Notes: generated from the sequence alone by a model not told the origin. 64,000 nucleotides of DNA from Kitasatospora kifunensis (GCF_014203855.1 NZ_JACHJV010000001.1:3906001-3970000); one strand, 5' to 3'; counted from the stretch's first letter, positions 1 through 10,200 are shown. A program made the numbers and translations.

Positions 1-1386
1 GTCGCCCAGCACGGCGGCCGCCCCTGGCGGGCCGCTGCCGCCGGGGCCGGTGAGGGCGACCGGGCGGGTCGGGTCCAGCGCGGTGAGGTCGTGCAGCGCG
101 TCGGCGGCCAGCGTGCGCAGGTCCATCGGGGCTAGGTCGAGCGGGCGCTCCTCGTCCAGCCGGGCCAGCGTCAGCAGGTCCTCGACCAGGCCACCCATCC
201 GCACGGCCTCGCTCTCTATCCGGTCCATGGTCCGCTTGACGTCGGAGTCCGAGGCCAGCGCGCCCATCCGGTAGAGCTCGGCGAAGCCGCGGATACCGGC
301 CAGCGGCGTGCGCAGTTCGTGCGAGGCGTCCGCGACGAAGCGGCGCATCCGGGCCTCGGAGGCGGCCTGGGCGGCGAACGCGGACTCGATCTGGTCCAGC
401 ATCCCGTTCAACGCGAGCGAGAGCCGGCCGACCTCGGTGCTGGGCGGCAGCGCGGGCATCCGGTAGGAGAGTTCGCCCGCCGCGATCAGCTCGGTGCCGC
501 GCTCGATCCGGCGCAGCGGCAGCAGCCCGGCCCGCACGGCGAAGGCGCCGATGCCGGCTATCAGCAGCAGCACGGCGCAGCCGATCGCCAGGAAGGCGTG
601 GGCGAGCTTGCCGACGCTCGCGTCCACGTCGTCCAGCGTGACCGCGACCAGGACGTAGGAGGACGGCACGCTGGTCGGGCCCGCGGCGGAGCCCGCACTC
701 GCCCCGGCGGTCGGGCCCGCACTCGCCTCGGTGGTCGGGTCCGCACTCGCCCCGGCCCGCTCGGCGGGCGAGCCCTCGCTCGGGGTGCCGCTGCGCTGGA
801 TCGGCAGGATCCGCACCAGCCAGCGGCCGCCGGTCGAGCCGGGCACGGTGAAGGCCTTGCCCAGGTGGGTGGTGAGCGCCGGACCGGTCAACGGGGGCAG
901 CACCGGGCCCGGGTCGCCGGCCGTCATCGGCTGGCGGAACGAGCGCTTCACGCTCCCGTCGGCGTTCAGCATCCGCATCTCGAACTGGCTGGGCAGCCCG
1001 GGCGGATTCTGCTGCCGGGCCGGAGCCTCGCCGTCCGAGGCCCCGGGGCCGGTCGGGCCCTGCGCACCGCCGGAGCCTGCCGGATGCTGGCCGCTGCGGT
1101 GCGACTGCGAGGCGCCGAAGCGCTGCAGTTGCTGGTCGAGCCGGGTGGTCAGCTGCGCGCGCACGGTCCCGAGCACCATCAGGTCGCTGACCACCAAGCC
1201 GGTGGTGACCAGCACCAGGGTGAGCGCCAGCAGCCGGGCCCGCAGCGAGAGCCGCCCGGTACCGCGCAGCAGTGCGGTGGGGCGCAGCGCCCGGCAGCGC
1301 CCCAGCAGACGGCGCGGCGAAAGGAACTGACGATACGTCAACTCTCGTTCCCGCAGCCGCAGGCGCAACCGCTGCCGACCCCGCAC
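1..1386 (-). CDS. HAMP sensor histidine kinase, 3' end cut by window edge
   Basis: This is a membrane sensor kinase of the EnvZ/OmpR class, probably the partner of the regulator that starts at 2289. I read it on the minus strand from a GTG at 1386, 6 bp past the regulator's stop. It has a first membrane helix near residues 45-70 and an extracytoplasmic domain with Ala/Ser/Thr/Pro 8-residue repeats. A second helix (KLAHAFLAIGCAVLLLIAG) is followed by a HAMP region, then the H-box SHELRTPLAGIRGF with phospho-acceptor His356. The kinase ATPase domain continues beyond base 1, so only 462 codons are visible. The start is uncertain because no convincing SD precedes the GTG. The two-component assignment is secure; the signal sensed is unknown. 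Confidence 0.85.
   Translation of the reverse strand, partial: MRGRQRLRLRLRERELTYRQFLSPRRLLGRCRALRPTALLRGTGRLSLRARLLALTLVLVTTGLVVSDLMVLGTVRAQLTTRLDQQLQRFGASQSHRSGQHPAGSGGAQGPTGPGASDGEAPARQQNPPGLPSQFEMRMLNADGSVKRSFRQPMTAGDPGPVLPPLTGPALTTHLGKAFTVPGSTGGRWLVRILPIQRSGTPSEGSPAERAGASADPTTEASAGPTAGASAGSAAGPTSVPSSYVLVAVTLDDVDASVGKLAHAFLAIGCAVLLLIAGIGAFAVRAGLLPLRRIERGTELIAAGELSYRMPALPPSTEVGRLSLALNGMLDQIESAFAAQAASEARMRRFVADASHELRTPLAGIRGFAELYRMGALASDSDVKRTMDRIESEAVRMGGLVEDLLTLARLDEERPLDLAPMDLRTLAADALHDLTALDPTRPVALTGPGGSGPPGAAAVLGD
693..757. repeat. 24-bp in-frame tandem repeats in the kinase sensor domain
   Basis: The word CCGCACTCGCC recurs at 693, 717 and 741, an exact 24-bp period, with similar flanks. 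On the minus strand each unit encodes eight residues rich in Ala, Ser, Gly and Thr, so copy-number change would keep the reading frame. It lies in the extracytoplasmic domain of the sensor kinase. Confidence 0.7.
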
Positions 1387-1392
1387 CGCCGG

Positions 1393-2289
1393 TCAGTCCT
1401 GCGGCTGCTGCGGCGGACGGCGCAGTGCGTAGCCGATGCCGCGCACGGTGTGGATCAGCTTCGGCCCGTGGTCGGGGCCGGAGTCGAGCTTGCGGCGCAG
1501 GTAGGAGATGTAGGACTCGACGATGCTCAGGTCGCCGCCGAAGTCGTAGGCCCAGACGTGGTCCAGGATCTGCGCCTTGGAGACCACCCGGCCGACGTTG
1601 GCCATCAGGTAGTGCAGCAGCTTGAACTCGGTCGGCGAGAGCGAGACCGGACGGCCGTCCCGGGTGACCTCGTGGGCCAGCGGGTCGAGGGTGAGGTCGG
1701 CCACGGTGAGCCTGCCGTCCTCGGCCGGACCGCCGGCCCGGCGCAGGATCGCCCGGATCCGGGCGATCAGCTCCTCCAGGCTGAACGGCTTGGTCACGTA
1801 GTCGTCGGCGCCGGAGGCCAGACCGTGCACCTTGTCCTCGGTGCCGTCCTTGGCGGTGAGGAAGAGCACCGGCAGGTGGTCGGCGGGCCGCGGGCGGCCA
1901 GGGCGGGCGGCCAGGCCCGCGGGGTTGGCGATCTGCTGGCGGCGGGTCTGCTCGCGCAGCCGCTCGACCACGGTGAAGCCGTCCAGGTCGGGCAGCATCA
2001 CGTCGAGCACCACGAGGTCGGGGCACTCGACGGCGATCGCGGCCAGCGCCTCCTCGCCGGTGGCCGCCGACTCCACCCGGAAGCCGGAGAAGCGCAGCGA
2101 GGCGGAGAGCAGCTCGCGGATGTTGGGCTCGTCGTCCACCACGAGCAGGAAGGCCTCACCCGGGGTGCGGCCGACCGGGGCCGAGTTCGCGCCACCGAGC
2201 TGGGTCAGTGGGGCGGAGCCGGGCGGAGCCATCGAGGGAGCCATCGAGCTGGGCACCGCGCCTGTGGTTACAGTCCCTGTCGTCATCAC
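1393..2289 (-). CDS. OmpR/PhoB-family response regulator
   Basis: DNA-binding response regulator of 298 residues. The receiver domain (about residues 47-170) has the acidic pair DD52-53, phospho-acceptor D96 in VVLDVMLPDLDG, and the conserved Lys in YVTKPFS. A winged-helix trans_reg_C domain follows (about 190-290; SPTEFKLLHYLM, YISYLRRKLD, VRGIGYAL). It is transcribed just before the histidine kinase, so the two form a two-component operon. Two oddities: a 45-residue disordered N-terminal extension rich in Met/Pro/Ser, and roughly 23 extra residues (RRQQIANPAGLAARPGR and onward) between helix 3 and strand 4 of the receiver. Internal Met codons leave the exact start open. Confidence 0.9.
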   Translation of the reverse strand: MMTTGTVTTGAVPSSMAPSMAPPGSAPLTQLGGANSAPVGRTPGEAFLLVVDDEPNIRELLSASLRFSGFRVESAATGEEALAAIAVECPDLVVLDVMLPDLDGFTVVERLREQTRRQQIANPAGLAARPGRPRPADHLPVLFLTAKDGTEDKVHGLASGADDYVTKPFSLEELIARIRAILRRAGGPAEDGRLTVADLTLDPLAHEVTRDGRPVSLSPTEFKLLHYLMANVGRVVSKAQILDHVWAYDFGGDLSIVESYISYLRRKLDSGPDHGPKLIHTVRGIGYALRRPPQQPQD

Positions 2290-2429
2290 GGGGTCCGCCT
2301 CCCGGGTTCTGGGTTTGTCGGCCGATCAGATGATGGTCCCGGGAGGCTACGCGCGCTAGATGAGAGACGTATGAAGGCTGTGTGCCCCCCACATTCGGAG
2401 GACACACGGGTATGTCATCGGCCGCGCTC

Positions 2430-3128
2430 TCACAGGGCCCCGGCCGCCGCCGGGGCCTCGGGCGCGCCGAGAGCGCGGCCGCGGGCCTGGGCGCGGCGGG
2501 CGTACTTCATCGTCCAGAAGATCAACCCGCCGGTGAACGCGTACGGAAGGACGTTGTTGACGGCGAGCGCCTGCCCGTTGGAGAGCGAGTAGACGAAGAC
2601 CACCCGCAGCACCGCCTCGATCACGAAGCCGATGCCCCAGCCGATGGTCAGGTTGCGCTGCACCCGGCGGAAGCCCTCGAACTGCCAGAGCCCGTTCCAC
2701 CAGGCCACCTGCTCCTGGGTGCCGTCAGTGGCGAACTTGCGGCCGAAGTAGAACATCATCGGCCGGCTCGCCACCAGCGAGGCCAGCAGGACCAGGCCGA
2801 AGAGACCGGTCACCAGCGAGTCCTTGGCCAGCAGCAGCTTGGCGTCGTGCGGACCGACCAGGGCGGCGACGCCGCTCAGCGCCAGGAAGATCAGCGAGAT
2901 GACCGCGAACTCGTCGACCCGGCGGTGCCAGGCCAGGTAGACGGCGGTGTCGGCGACCGGGCCCAGGCCGGAGAGCAGGATCGCGGTGAACTCACTGGCG
3001 CCGTGCGCGTGCGCGAAGTTGTGGATCAGGATCGGCGCCACGACGTTGAAGCCGATGGTGAGCAGCCAGCCGATGGCCGCGGCCTTCTGCTTGCGGGCAG
3101 GGGCGGGCGGCGAAGTGGTACTGGACAC
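2430..3128 (-). CDS. VC0807-family integral membrane protein
   Basis: Membrane protein of about 232 residues with five to six hydrophobic segments (GWLLTIGFNVVAPILIHNF, FAVISLIFLALSGVAALVG, LVTGLFGLVLLASLVAS and two near the C-terminus). Its order and motifs match the VC0807/septation-protein-A-like family, whose function is unknown. I chose the GTG at 3128 (VSSTTSPPAPARKQ) because GGGGG precedes it at a good distance; the same frame stays open upstream to an ATG at 3242. A paralogue lies at 23844-24542. It stands alone between the two-component operon and the export operon terminator. Confidence 0.75.
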   Translation of the reverse strand: MSSTTSPPAPARKQKAAAIGWLLTIGFNVVAPILIHNFAHAHGASEFTAILLSGLGPVADTAVYLAWHRRVDEFAVISLIFLALSGVAALVGPHDAKLLLAKDSLVTGLFGLVLLASLVASRPMMFYFGRKFATDGTQEQVAWWNGLWQFEGFRRVQRNLTIGWGIGFVIEAVLRVVFVYSLSNGQALAVNNVLPYAFTGGLIFWTMKYARRAQARGRALGAPEAPAAAGAL

Positions 3129-3264
3129 GTGTGTTCCCCCGGGTGACGAGCTGAGCGGCCCGGCGATCAAGGCTCGGGCCGCCGGACATTCTGGCTGATC
3201 AGCAGGGGGTTCGCCTATCCCCCGGTTCCAGCGGGGGATCAAGGCCGGCCGGCGAACGCCGATG

Positions 3265-3292
3265 GCCCGGCGGGAGAGCTCTCCCGCCGGGC
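3265..3292 (-). terminator. 28-bp perfect palindrome ending the export operon
   Basis: GCCCGGCGGGAGAG is followed immediately by its exact reverse complement. The RNA would form a stem of about 12 bp with a 4-nt loop. It sits 28 bp past the stop of the Gly-rich gene (3320) and before the VC0807 gene, so it is probably a rho-independent-like terminator for the leftward export operon. It lacks a clear U-tract, as is common in high-GC actinomycetes. Confidence 0.7.
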
Positions 3293-3319
3293 TGTGGCCG
3301 CGGTCGTCAGCAGCGGTCG

Positions 3320-4084
3320 TCAGCCGCCCTGGGCCGCGCCACCGCCGCCACCGCCGGCGCCGCCGCCACCACCGCCGCCACCGCCGCCACCGCCGAAGCC
3401 GCCGCCCGCGCCCGCCGCGCCGCCCTCGGTCAGCTGCGAGGCCGTGTAGCCGCCGGAGCCGTCCGGGGTGCCGACCACGGTCACGCTCTGGCCGGGCTGC
3501 AGCTGGCTGACCTGGCCGTCCTGGGTCACCGAGACCTTGGTGGAGCTGCCGGTGGTGACCTTGACGATGTTGCCGTTGGCGTCGGTCAGGTAGACGGTGC
3601 TGCCGTCCACCAGCTTCACCGTGCCGCGGGTGAAGCCGGCCGTACCGGCCGCGCCGCCGCCACCCGCACCACCGGCGCCGCCCGCAGCGCCACCGCCACC
3701 GCCCCGGCGGCCGGCCGCGCCGTTCTGGCCCGCCTTCTGGATGGCCGCGGTGATCGCGCGGCTGGCGCTGGTGGTGTTGTTGCCGTCGTTCTTCTGGTAC
3801 CAGGCGCCACCGGTGAAGGCCGCCGCCGCGATCACCCCGCCGGCCAGCAGGAGGGTGAGCCAGGGCAGCTTGCGGCGCGGCGGGGCCGCCAGCTCCGCCG
3901 TGATGTCGCGGGCGTCGGGCGCGGTGGCGAGCAGCTCGGCGTGCGCCGCCGCCTCGCCCGCGAGTGCGCCGCCGGCCGAGGGGGCGACAGCGCCGGGCCT
4001 GCGGCCCCCGGGTACGGACGGCAGTCGGACCGTGTTGTCGGCCGGGCCGGCTGCCCGGACCAGGTCACTGTTGTTGGTAGTCAT
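3320..4084 (-). CDS. Gly-rich membrane-anchored protein of the export operon (DUF5666-like core)
   Basis: Protein of about 254 residues and unknown function. It has a cytosolic N-terminal part (about 1-75), one membrane helix (WLTLLLAGGVIAAAAFTGGAW), a Gly/Ala linker, a small beta-rich module (GTVKLVDGSTVYLTDANGNI, then a segment ending in SVTVVGTPDGSGGYTASQL) and a nearly pure Gly/Ala tail. The beta module resembles the OB-like DUF5666 repeats of secreted proteins; that link is inference. It follows the MacB-type permease by 75 bp on the same strand, so it is probably an extracytoplasmic accessory of the transporter. I use ATG 4084 (MTTNNSD); an ATG at 4123 is also in frame. Confidence 0.7.
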   Translation of the reverse strand: MTTNNSDLVRAAGPADNTVRLPSVPGGRRPGAVAPSAGGALAGEAAAHAELLATAPDARDITAELAAPPRRKLPWLTLLLAGGVIAAAAFTGGAWYQKNDGNNTTSASRAITAAIQKAGQNGAAGRRGGGGGAAGGAGGAGGGGAAGTAGFTRGTVKLVDGSTVYLTDANGNIVKVTTGSSTKVSVTQDGQVSQLQPGQSVTVVGTPDGSGGYTASQLTEGGAAGAGGGFGGGGGGGGGGGGAGGGGGGAAQGG

Positions 4085-4159
4085 GGGCTCTGACTGCTCC
4101 CGGTCGTGTCGCTGGGTGATCATGACTGATCCGTGCTGGGATCGATGGCCATCGCGGGC

Positions 4160-5364
4160 TCACTCGTGCCGCAGGGCGTCGATGGGGCGCAGCGAGGCGG
4201 CCCGGTTGGCCGGGTAGCTGCCGAAGAAGAGGCCGATCGCCACCGCGATGCCGAAGGCGCCCAGCACCGAGGAGGGGATCACCACCGGCTTGATCCCGAC
4301 CACGCTGAAGTGCGAGCCGAACAGGCCCACCGCCACCCCGAGCCCGGCACCCAGCACCGAGAGCAGGGTCGACTCGGCGAGGAACTGGCCCAGGATCACG
4401 GCCTTCGGTGCGCCCAGCGCCTTGCGGATGCCGATCTCCCGGGTCCGCTCGGTCACCGTGACCAGCATGATGTTGGTGATCCCGATCCCGCCGACCAGCA
4501 GCGAGATCGCGGCCACCGCACCGAGCAGCACGGTGAAGGTCTGGCTGGTGCTCTCCCGGGCGGTGAGCAGCGAGGTCTGGTTGCTCACCCGGAAGTCGAG
4601 CTTGGTGGGGTCGGTCAGCGAGTGCGTCCCCATCAGGATCTGGGTGATCTCGTTCTGCGCCTGCGTGGTGGTGTCGGCCGAGGTGGCCTGCACCAGGATC
4701 TGGCTGACCGAGCTGAACCCGGTGAACGCGTTCTGCACGGTCGGCAGCGGTGCGATCACCACGTCGTCCGGGTCGGTGAACCCGGTGGCGCCCTTGGTCT
4801 GCAGCACGCCGACCACGGTCAGCGGGGTGCCGCCGAGGCTGATCGTCTTGCCGACCGGGTCCTCGGTGTCGAACAGCTGCTGCGCGGTGGTGGAGCCGAT
4901 CACCGCGACCTTGCGCGAGTTGAGCACGTCGTCGGCGCTGAAGTAGTCGCCCTGGGCGATCTTCTCGTTGGCGGTCTCGAAGTAGGCCGGGTAGGTGCCG
5001 ATCACCGAGCCCGGGGTGTACGAGATGTTCCCGTAGACGGCGCTGGCGGTGGTGGTGACCACCGGCGCCACCGACTTGATGTCGGGGGCCGCGCTCGGGT
5101 TGGCCAGCGCGCGGGCGTCGTCCACGGTGAGCTTCTTGACCGTGCTCGCCGTGCGGGCACCGCCGCCGGCGCCCGAGGAGACGGTCAGCGAGTTGGTGCC
5201 GAGCGAGGTGATCGAGTTCTTCACCGCGGCCGAGGAGCCGTTGCCGACCGCCAGCAGCAGGATCACCGAGGCGACACCGATCAGCACGCCGAGCATGGTG
5301 AGCGCGGAGCGCACCTTGTTGGCGGCCAGGCCCGCACAGGCGAAGCGGATCATCTGCCAGAGGA

Positions 5365-5368
<4 letters not shown>
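4160..5368 (-). CDS. MacB/FtsX-type ABC transporter permease
   Basis: ABC transporter membrane subunit of 402 residues with the MacB layout. There is one N-terminal helix (KVRSALTMLGVLIGVASVIL), a large extracytoplasmic MacB_PCD domain (about 45-270), then three helices forming the FtsX domain (AVAAISLLVGGIGITNIMLV, with TERTREIGIRKALGA just after, and two near the C-terminus). The family couples ATP hydrolysis in the cytosol to conformational work outside the membrane, often exporting peptides, siderophores or drugs. Its start overlaps the ATPase stop by 4 bp (ATGA), which indicates translational coupling. The cargo is unknown. Confidence 0.9.
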
Positions 5369-6224
<856 letters not shown>

Positions 6225-6225
<1 letters not shown>

Positions 6226-7922
6226 CAGTTGCCGCCCCGACCGCCGCCGCCACCGGCGCCGCCACCCGCGCCGCCCGCGCCACCACGGCCGCCACCACCG
6301 CCCGCGCCACCGCCGAAGCCGCCCGGGAACGCACCGCTCGGGAAGCCGTTGCTGCCACCGCTGGTCGCGGAGGCCAACTGCACCTTGTCGCCCTGGTTGA
6401 GGCCCGAGACCACCTGCACGGTGGTGTCACCCACCACGCCGACCGTCACGTCCACCCGCGAGGTGGTGCCGTCCGGCTTCACCAGGGTCGCGGTGCGGGA
6501 GGTGCCGGTGCCCGAGAGCGCCGTCGCCGGGACGGAGAGCGCGTTGTCGGCCTCGCCGGTGACCACCGAGATGGTCGCGCTCAGGCCGGTGCGCAGCGCG
6601 CTGGTGTCGCCGTTGATCTGCAGCACCGCGCCGTACTGGACCGCGCTGCCGGCGGCACCGGCGCTGCTGCTGCCGCTGGACACCGGCAGCGAACTGACCG
6701 ACAGCACCGAGGCGCTGAGCGTGGTGGAGGACTGCGCGTTGAGCGTGACGGTGGCCGCCTCGCCCTTCTTCAGCTTGAGCGAGTCGAGCTCGGAGAAGTC
6801 GGCGGTGACCTGCATGCCGGTCGGGTTGGTGATGACGATGAAGCCGCTGGGCGTCGAGGAGGTCGAGGCGGAGGTGGTCTTGCTGCTGCTCGATCCCGCG
6901 CTCGAACCGCCCGCCCCGCCGCTGGAGTCGGTGCTGGAACCGGTGCCCGCCACCGTGTCGCCGACCTTGTTGGAGATCGAGGCGACCGTGCCGCCGACCG
7001 AGGCGGTCAGCGTGGTGCCCGCCAGCGCCGTCTGCGCGTTGGTGACACCGGTCTGCGCGGTGGCGACCTGCTGCTGGGCCTGGGTCACCTGCTGCTGGGC
7101 CTGGGCGACGGCGGCCGGGTCGACCTTGGTGGTGGTGATGGTGGTGGTCTGCGGGGCCGGGACATCGGAGCGGGCGTTGCCGCCGCTGCCGGAGTTGTCG
7201 CTGCTGCCGCCACTGTTGCTGTTGCTGCTGTTGCCCGTGTTGCTGCCGGTGCTACCGGAGTTGCTGTTGCCGGAGGTGCCACTGGAGCCGCCACTGGAGC
7301 TGTCCGTGCTGCTGACGGGCGCCGCCGTGACGGGAGTCGAGCCGCCACCGCTGCGGCTACCGGAGCCGTGCGTGGCGGGCGAGCTGGCCGAGGCGATCGG
7401 GGACGGGCTCGCCGTCGGGCTGTCGGACGCCGAGGGGCTCGGGCTCGACTGGACCCAGGAGGCCTGGACGGCTCCGGTGCTGCCGACCGGCACAGTGGTG
7501 GTCGTGGTGGTCCCCGCCTGTGCCTTCGTCAGGTTGGCCTGGGCCGAGGCCAACCCGGCCTGCGCCTCGGTCAGCGCGCCGTTCGCGGCGTCCAGCGCCT
7601 GCTGAGCGGCCGTGGTGTCGACGGTGGCCAGCACCTCGCCCTGGGTCACCGTGTCACCGACCGACACCTTGACGGCGGTCAGCTTGCCCCCGGTGACGAA
7701 GTTCTCGCCGGCGTCGGTGGGTGAGGACAGGGTGCCGGATCCGGACACCGTGGCCAGGACCGTCCCCTTGCTCACGGTCGCCGTCCTGGCCAGGGGCTTG
7801 CCGGCAGCGGCGCTGCTGGTGCTGTTCACGGTGGTGTACGCCAGGGCGCCCCCCGCCAGGAGGGCCACACCGAGCACTGAGTTGACGAGGACGGCGCCAC
7901 GCCGTCGCGGGAGGACCTTCAT
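6225..7922 (-). CDS. HlyD/MacA-like periplasmic adaptor subunit
   Basis: Membrane-fusion-type adaptor of 565 residues for the downstream MacB-like transporter. An N-terminal membrane anchor (VLVNSVLGVALLAGGALAY) is followed by a lipoyl/barrel half (VSKGTVLATVSGSGTL). Two coiled-coil arms (LTEAQAGLASAQANLTKAQ and VTQAQQQVATAQTGVTNAQ) come next, then the second lipoyl half, a beta-barrel and a membrane-proximal region. The arms are separated by about 125 residues of Ser/Gly/Asn/Thr/Pro low-complexity sequence. The C-terminus is Gly-rich, like the partner at 3320-4084. ATG 7922 is preferred over an in-frame TTG at 7931; no clear SD is seen. Confidence 0.88.
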
Positions 7923-8263
7923 GGCGCACAAGAGTCGCCGGGTGCTCTTGCGAAGGACTGAGCGCCACCTGGGCGGAGGCTGGGTCGGCCCCCTCGAGCG
8001 ATCACGTCAAACAGGGACAAAAGGCGAATAACGCGAGGCGCTCTCAGGATGGCGCCAATGCAATCCCCAGGATCTTCCCAGTCATCTCGGGCTGTGCGTT
8101 CACGCCGCCGAGTGCTTGCCCGGTGCCCGGCCGAGCAGGCCGGATCGGGGGTCTCAGGGGGGCCTCAGGCCGTTCGGTAAATCGGGACGCTAGCAGAATC
8201 CCGACCCCGGTGAGCCGCTCTGCCATGATGACGATCCGTCAGCCCAGTGATCAGGAGGCCGCC
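7923..8263. other. 341-bp divergent intergenic region
   Basis: This spacer separates the leftward export operon from the rightward VOC gene, so it should hold promoters for both. I see TTGACG on the minus strand near 8000-8010 without a good -10 partner, and the pair of ATGs at 8225/8228 that are rejected as starts for the VOC gene. I find no clear operator, RNA element or small gene. Confidence 0.4.
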
Positions 8264-8659
8264 TTGTCGTCCATCGTCCGCAGCATCACCTTCGACTGCA
8301 TCGACCCCTTGGCGCTGGCCGGCTTCTGGTGCGAGGCCACCGGACGGACCGTGTACAACGACGGCACCCAGAGCGAGCCGGAGTACCTGCTGGCCGCCCC
8401 CGAGGGGACGGGCGGGGCCAACCTGCTCTTCATAGCCGTCCCCGAGGGCAAGACCACGAAGAACCGGATCCACCTCGACCTGCAGCCCGCGGACCGCAGC
8501 CGGGACGAGGAGGTCATCCGCCTGCTCGCCCTCGGCGCCACCCTGCTCGACGACCAGCGCCGGCCCGACGGCACCGGCTGGGTGGTCCTGGCCGACCCCG
8601 AGGGCAACGAGCTGTGCGTCGAACGCAGCGCGGCCGAGCGGGCATCGACCGGCGGGTGA
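8264..8659 (+). CDS. VOC-family (glyoxalase-like) protein
   Basis: Small protein of 131 residues with the bleomycin-resistance/glyoxalase fold: SIVRSITFDCIDPLALAGFW at the start, KNRIHLDLQPADRSRDEEV in the middle and VLADPEGNELCVE near the end. It resembles the single-module glyoxalase-like group common in Streptomyces (substrate unknown). I chose TTG 8264 because a perfect AGGAGG (8253-8258) lies 5 bp before it and the encoded N-terminus matches the family. The in-frame ATGs at 8225 and 8228 lack an SD and would add 12-13 atypical residues. Confidence 0.82.
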   Translation: MSSIVRSITFDCIDPLALAGFWCEATGRTVYNDGTQSEPEYLLAAPEGTGGANLLFIAVPEGKTTKNRIHLDLQPADRSRDEEVIRLLALGATLLDDQRRPDGTGWVVLADPEGNELCVERSAAERASTGG

Positions 8660-8668
8660 GAGCGCGCT

Positions 8669-8708
8669 GGGCCGACCGGAGTCCGCGCGTGCGGGCTCCG
8701 GCCGGCCC
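8669..8708. terminator. Bidirectional hairpin between VOC and hisC-like genes
   Basis: GGGCCGACCGGAG (8669-8681) pairs with CTCCGGCCGGCCC (8696-8708) with one mismatch, and a small inner CCGC/GCGG stem closes the loop. It lies between two convergent genes (stops at 8659 and 8749), so it can terminate both. Confidence 0.65.
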
Positions 8709-8748
8709 GAGGCACAGCGCCCCGCCTGCCGGTCGGTCCAAGCGGACC

Positions 8749-9837
8749 TCAGCCCGCGAGCAGCTCCTTGCGGAACGCCTCCGCCGCCGCGAGGAACAGG
8801 TCGTTGCCCGCCACCTCGCCGATCGACACCCGCACGCCCTCGCCCGCGAACGGCCGCACGATCACGCCGGAGGCCGCGCAGAGCGCCGCGAAGTCGAGGG
8901 TCCGCTCGCCCAGCCGCAGCCAGACGAAGTTGGCCTGCGACTCCACCGCCGTCCAGCCCTGGGCGGCCAGCGCCGCCAGCACCCGGGTGCGCTCGGCGAC
9001 CAGCGCCTCCACCCGCTCCATCAGCGCCTCCTCGGCACGCAGCGAGGCGACCGCCGCGTCCTGGGCGAGCTGGCTGACGCCGAACGGCAGCGCGGTCTTG
9101 CGCAGCGCGGTGGCCACCTCCTCGTGCGCGATGGCGAAGCCCACCCGCAGACCGGCCAGACCGTAGGCCTTGGAGAAGGTGCGCAGCACGCAGACGTTGG
9201 GCCGCTCCCGGTAGAGCTCGACGCCGTCCGGCACCCGCTCGTCGCGGATGAACTCGCGGTAGGCCTCGTCGACCACGACCAGGATGTCGCTGGGCACCGC
9301 GTCCAGGAACCGCTCCAGCTCGGCGCGGTGGATGGTGGCGCCGGTCGGGTTGTTCGGGTTGCAGACGAAGATCAGCCGGGTGCGCGGGGTGATCGCGGCG
9401 AGCATCGCGTCGAGGTCGTGCTCCTCGGTGGCGGTCAGCGGGACCGGCACCGGGGTGGCCCCGGCCACCTGGACGATGATCGGGTAGGCCTCGAAGGAGC
9501 GCCAGGCGAAGATCACCTCGTCGCCCGGCCCCGCCGTGGCGCAGACCAGCGACTGGGCCACGCCGACCGAGCCGGGGCCGGTGGAGATGTGCTCGGCGGG
9601 CACGCCGAAGCGCTGCGCCAGCTCGGCGGTCAGCTCGGTGACGGCCATGTCGGGGTAGCGGTTGAACGAACCGGCGGCGGCCAGCGCGGCCTCCAGGACG
9701 CCGGGCAGCGGCTCGTAGGGGTTCTCGTTGGAGGACAGTTTGAACGCGTCGGCGCCAGCCGGCTTGCCGGGCTTGTAGGTGGGGATACCGTCCAGGCTCG
9801 GGCGAAGCCGCGGGCCCTGCGCTGCCGTACCGCTCAC
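8749..9837 (-). CDS. hisC: Histidinol-phosphate / aromatic aminotransferase (HisC type)
   Basis: PLP-dependent class I/II aminotransferase of 362 residues. It has the family N-terminus (SLDGIPTYKPGK, then LSSNENPYEP), VCNPNNPTG with the substrate/PLP Asn, VVVDEAYREF, and catalytic Lys223 in TFSKAYGLAGLRVGF. HisC converts imidazole acetol-phosphate and glutamate to histidinol-phosphate; many actinobacterial paralogues act instead on aromatic 2-oxoacids. No other his gene is adjacent, so this could be the Pat-like paralogue rather than the operon hisC. I chose GTG 9837 because AAGGAG precedes it by 9 bp. Confidence 0.85.
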   Translation of the reverse strand: MSGTAAQGPRLRPSLDGIPTYKPGKPAGADAFKLSSNENPYEPLPGVLEAALAAAGSFNRYPDMAVTELTAELAQRFGVPAEHISTGPGSVGVAQSLVCATAGPGDEVIFAWRSFEAYPIIVQVAGATPVPVPLTATEEHDLDAMLAAITPRTRLIFVCNPNNPTGATIHRAELERFLDAVPSDILVVVDEAYREFIRDERVPDGVELYRERPNVCVLRTFSKAYGLAGLRVGFAIAHEEVATALRKTALPFGVSQLAQDAAVASLRAEEALMERVEALVAERTRVLAALAAQGWTAVESQANFVWLRLGERTLDFAALCAASGVIVRPFAGEGVRVSIGEVAGNDLFLAAAEAFRKELLAG

Positions 9838-10200
9838 GGTGTTGCTCTCCTTCGTCACTGTCCGGAGCCGCCTGGTGGGCACGCCCCGTCGCCGCCCGCG
9901 CGCCCTGGCGCTCGGTTGCGCGCCGGTCGCGTGCGCGGACTCCTGTCCCCGGTCGGGTGCCCAGAACGATACCGAGCGCGCTCACCCGTGCGGGTGAGAT
10001 GTCCGGCCAGGTGACCGACGCGGATCAGCCATTGTGCCTCGTTCCGACGGCACATGTCAGAGGTAATCGGCCGAAATCAGACCACTGATCCAAGGAGTGA
10101 GACGAGCGGCGGACGTGGAGAAACGTATCTGCTGATGCGTGCCGCGAGTCTTGGCGGCTTGGTTCAGCGACGAGCTGACGCACCATACGATCGATCCGCC
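9838..10200. promoter_or_regulatory. Divergent hisC-like/lacI intergenic region with two dyads
   Basis: This 363-bp spacer holds the promoters of two divergent genes. Two inverted repeats are visible. CTCACCCG/CGGGTGAG (9981-9998) has 8-bp arms and a 2-bp centre. TGTGCC/GGCACA (10033-10054) has 6-bp arms 10 bp apart. Either could be an operator, for example for the adjacent LacI-type regulator. That use is inference, and I see no strong -35/-10 pair. Confidence 0.45.

Noticed and set aside
319..2592. Very long plus-strand open frame of 757 codons opposite the two-component genes
   Set aside because: Its product is Arg/Gly/His-rich without domains, while the minus strand encodes a clear kinase and regulator. 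Long antisense frames are expected in high-GC DNA. The same reasoning removes similar frames at 4133-5527, 8329-10014, 18478-20592, 27364-28812 and 45498-47324.
8225..8230. Tandem ATG codons as the VOC gene start
   Set aside because: No SD precedes them, whereas TTG 8264 has a perfect AGGAGG at the right distance and gives a family-like N-terminus.
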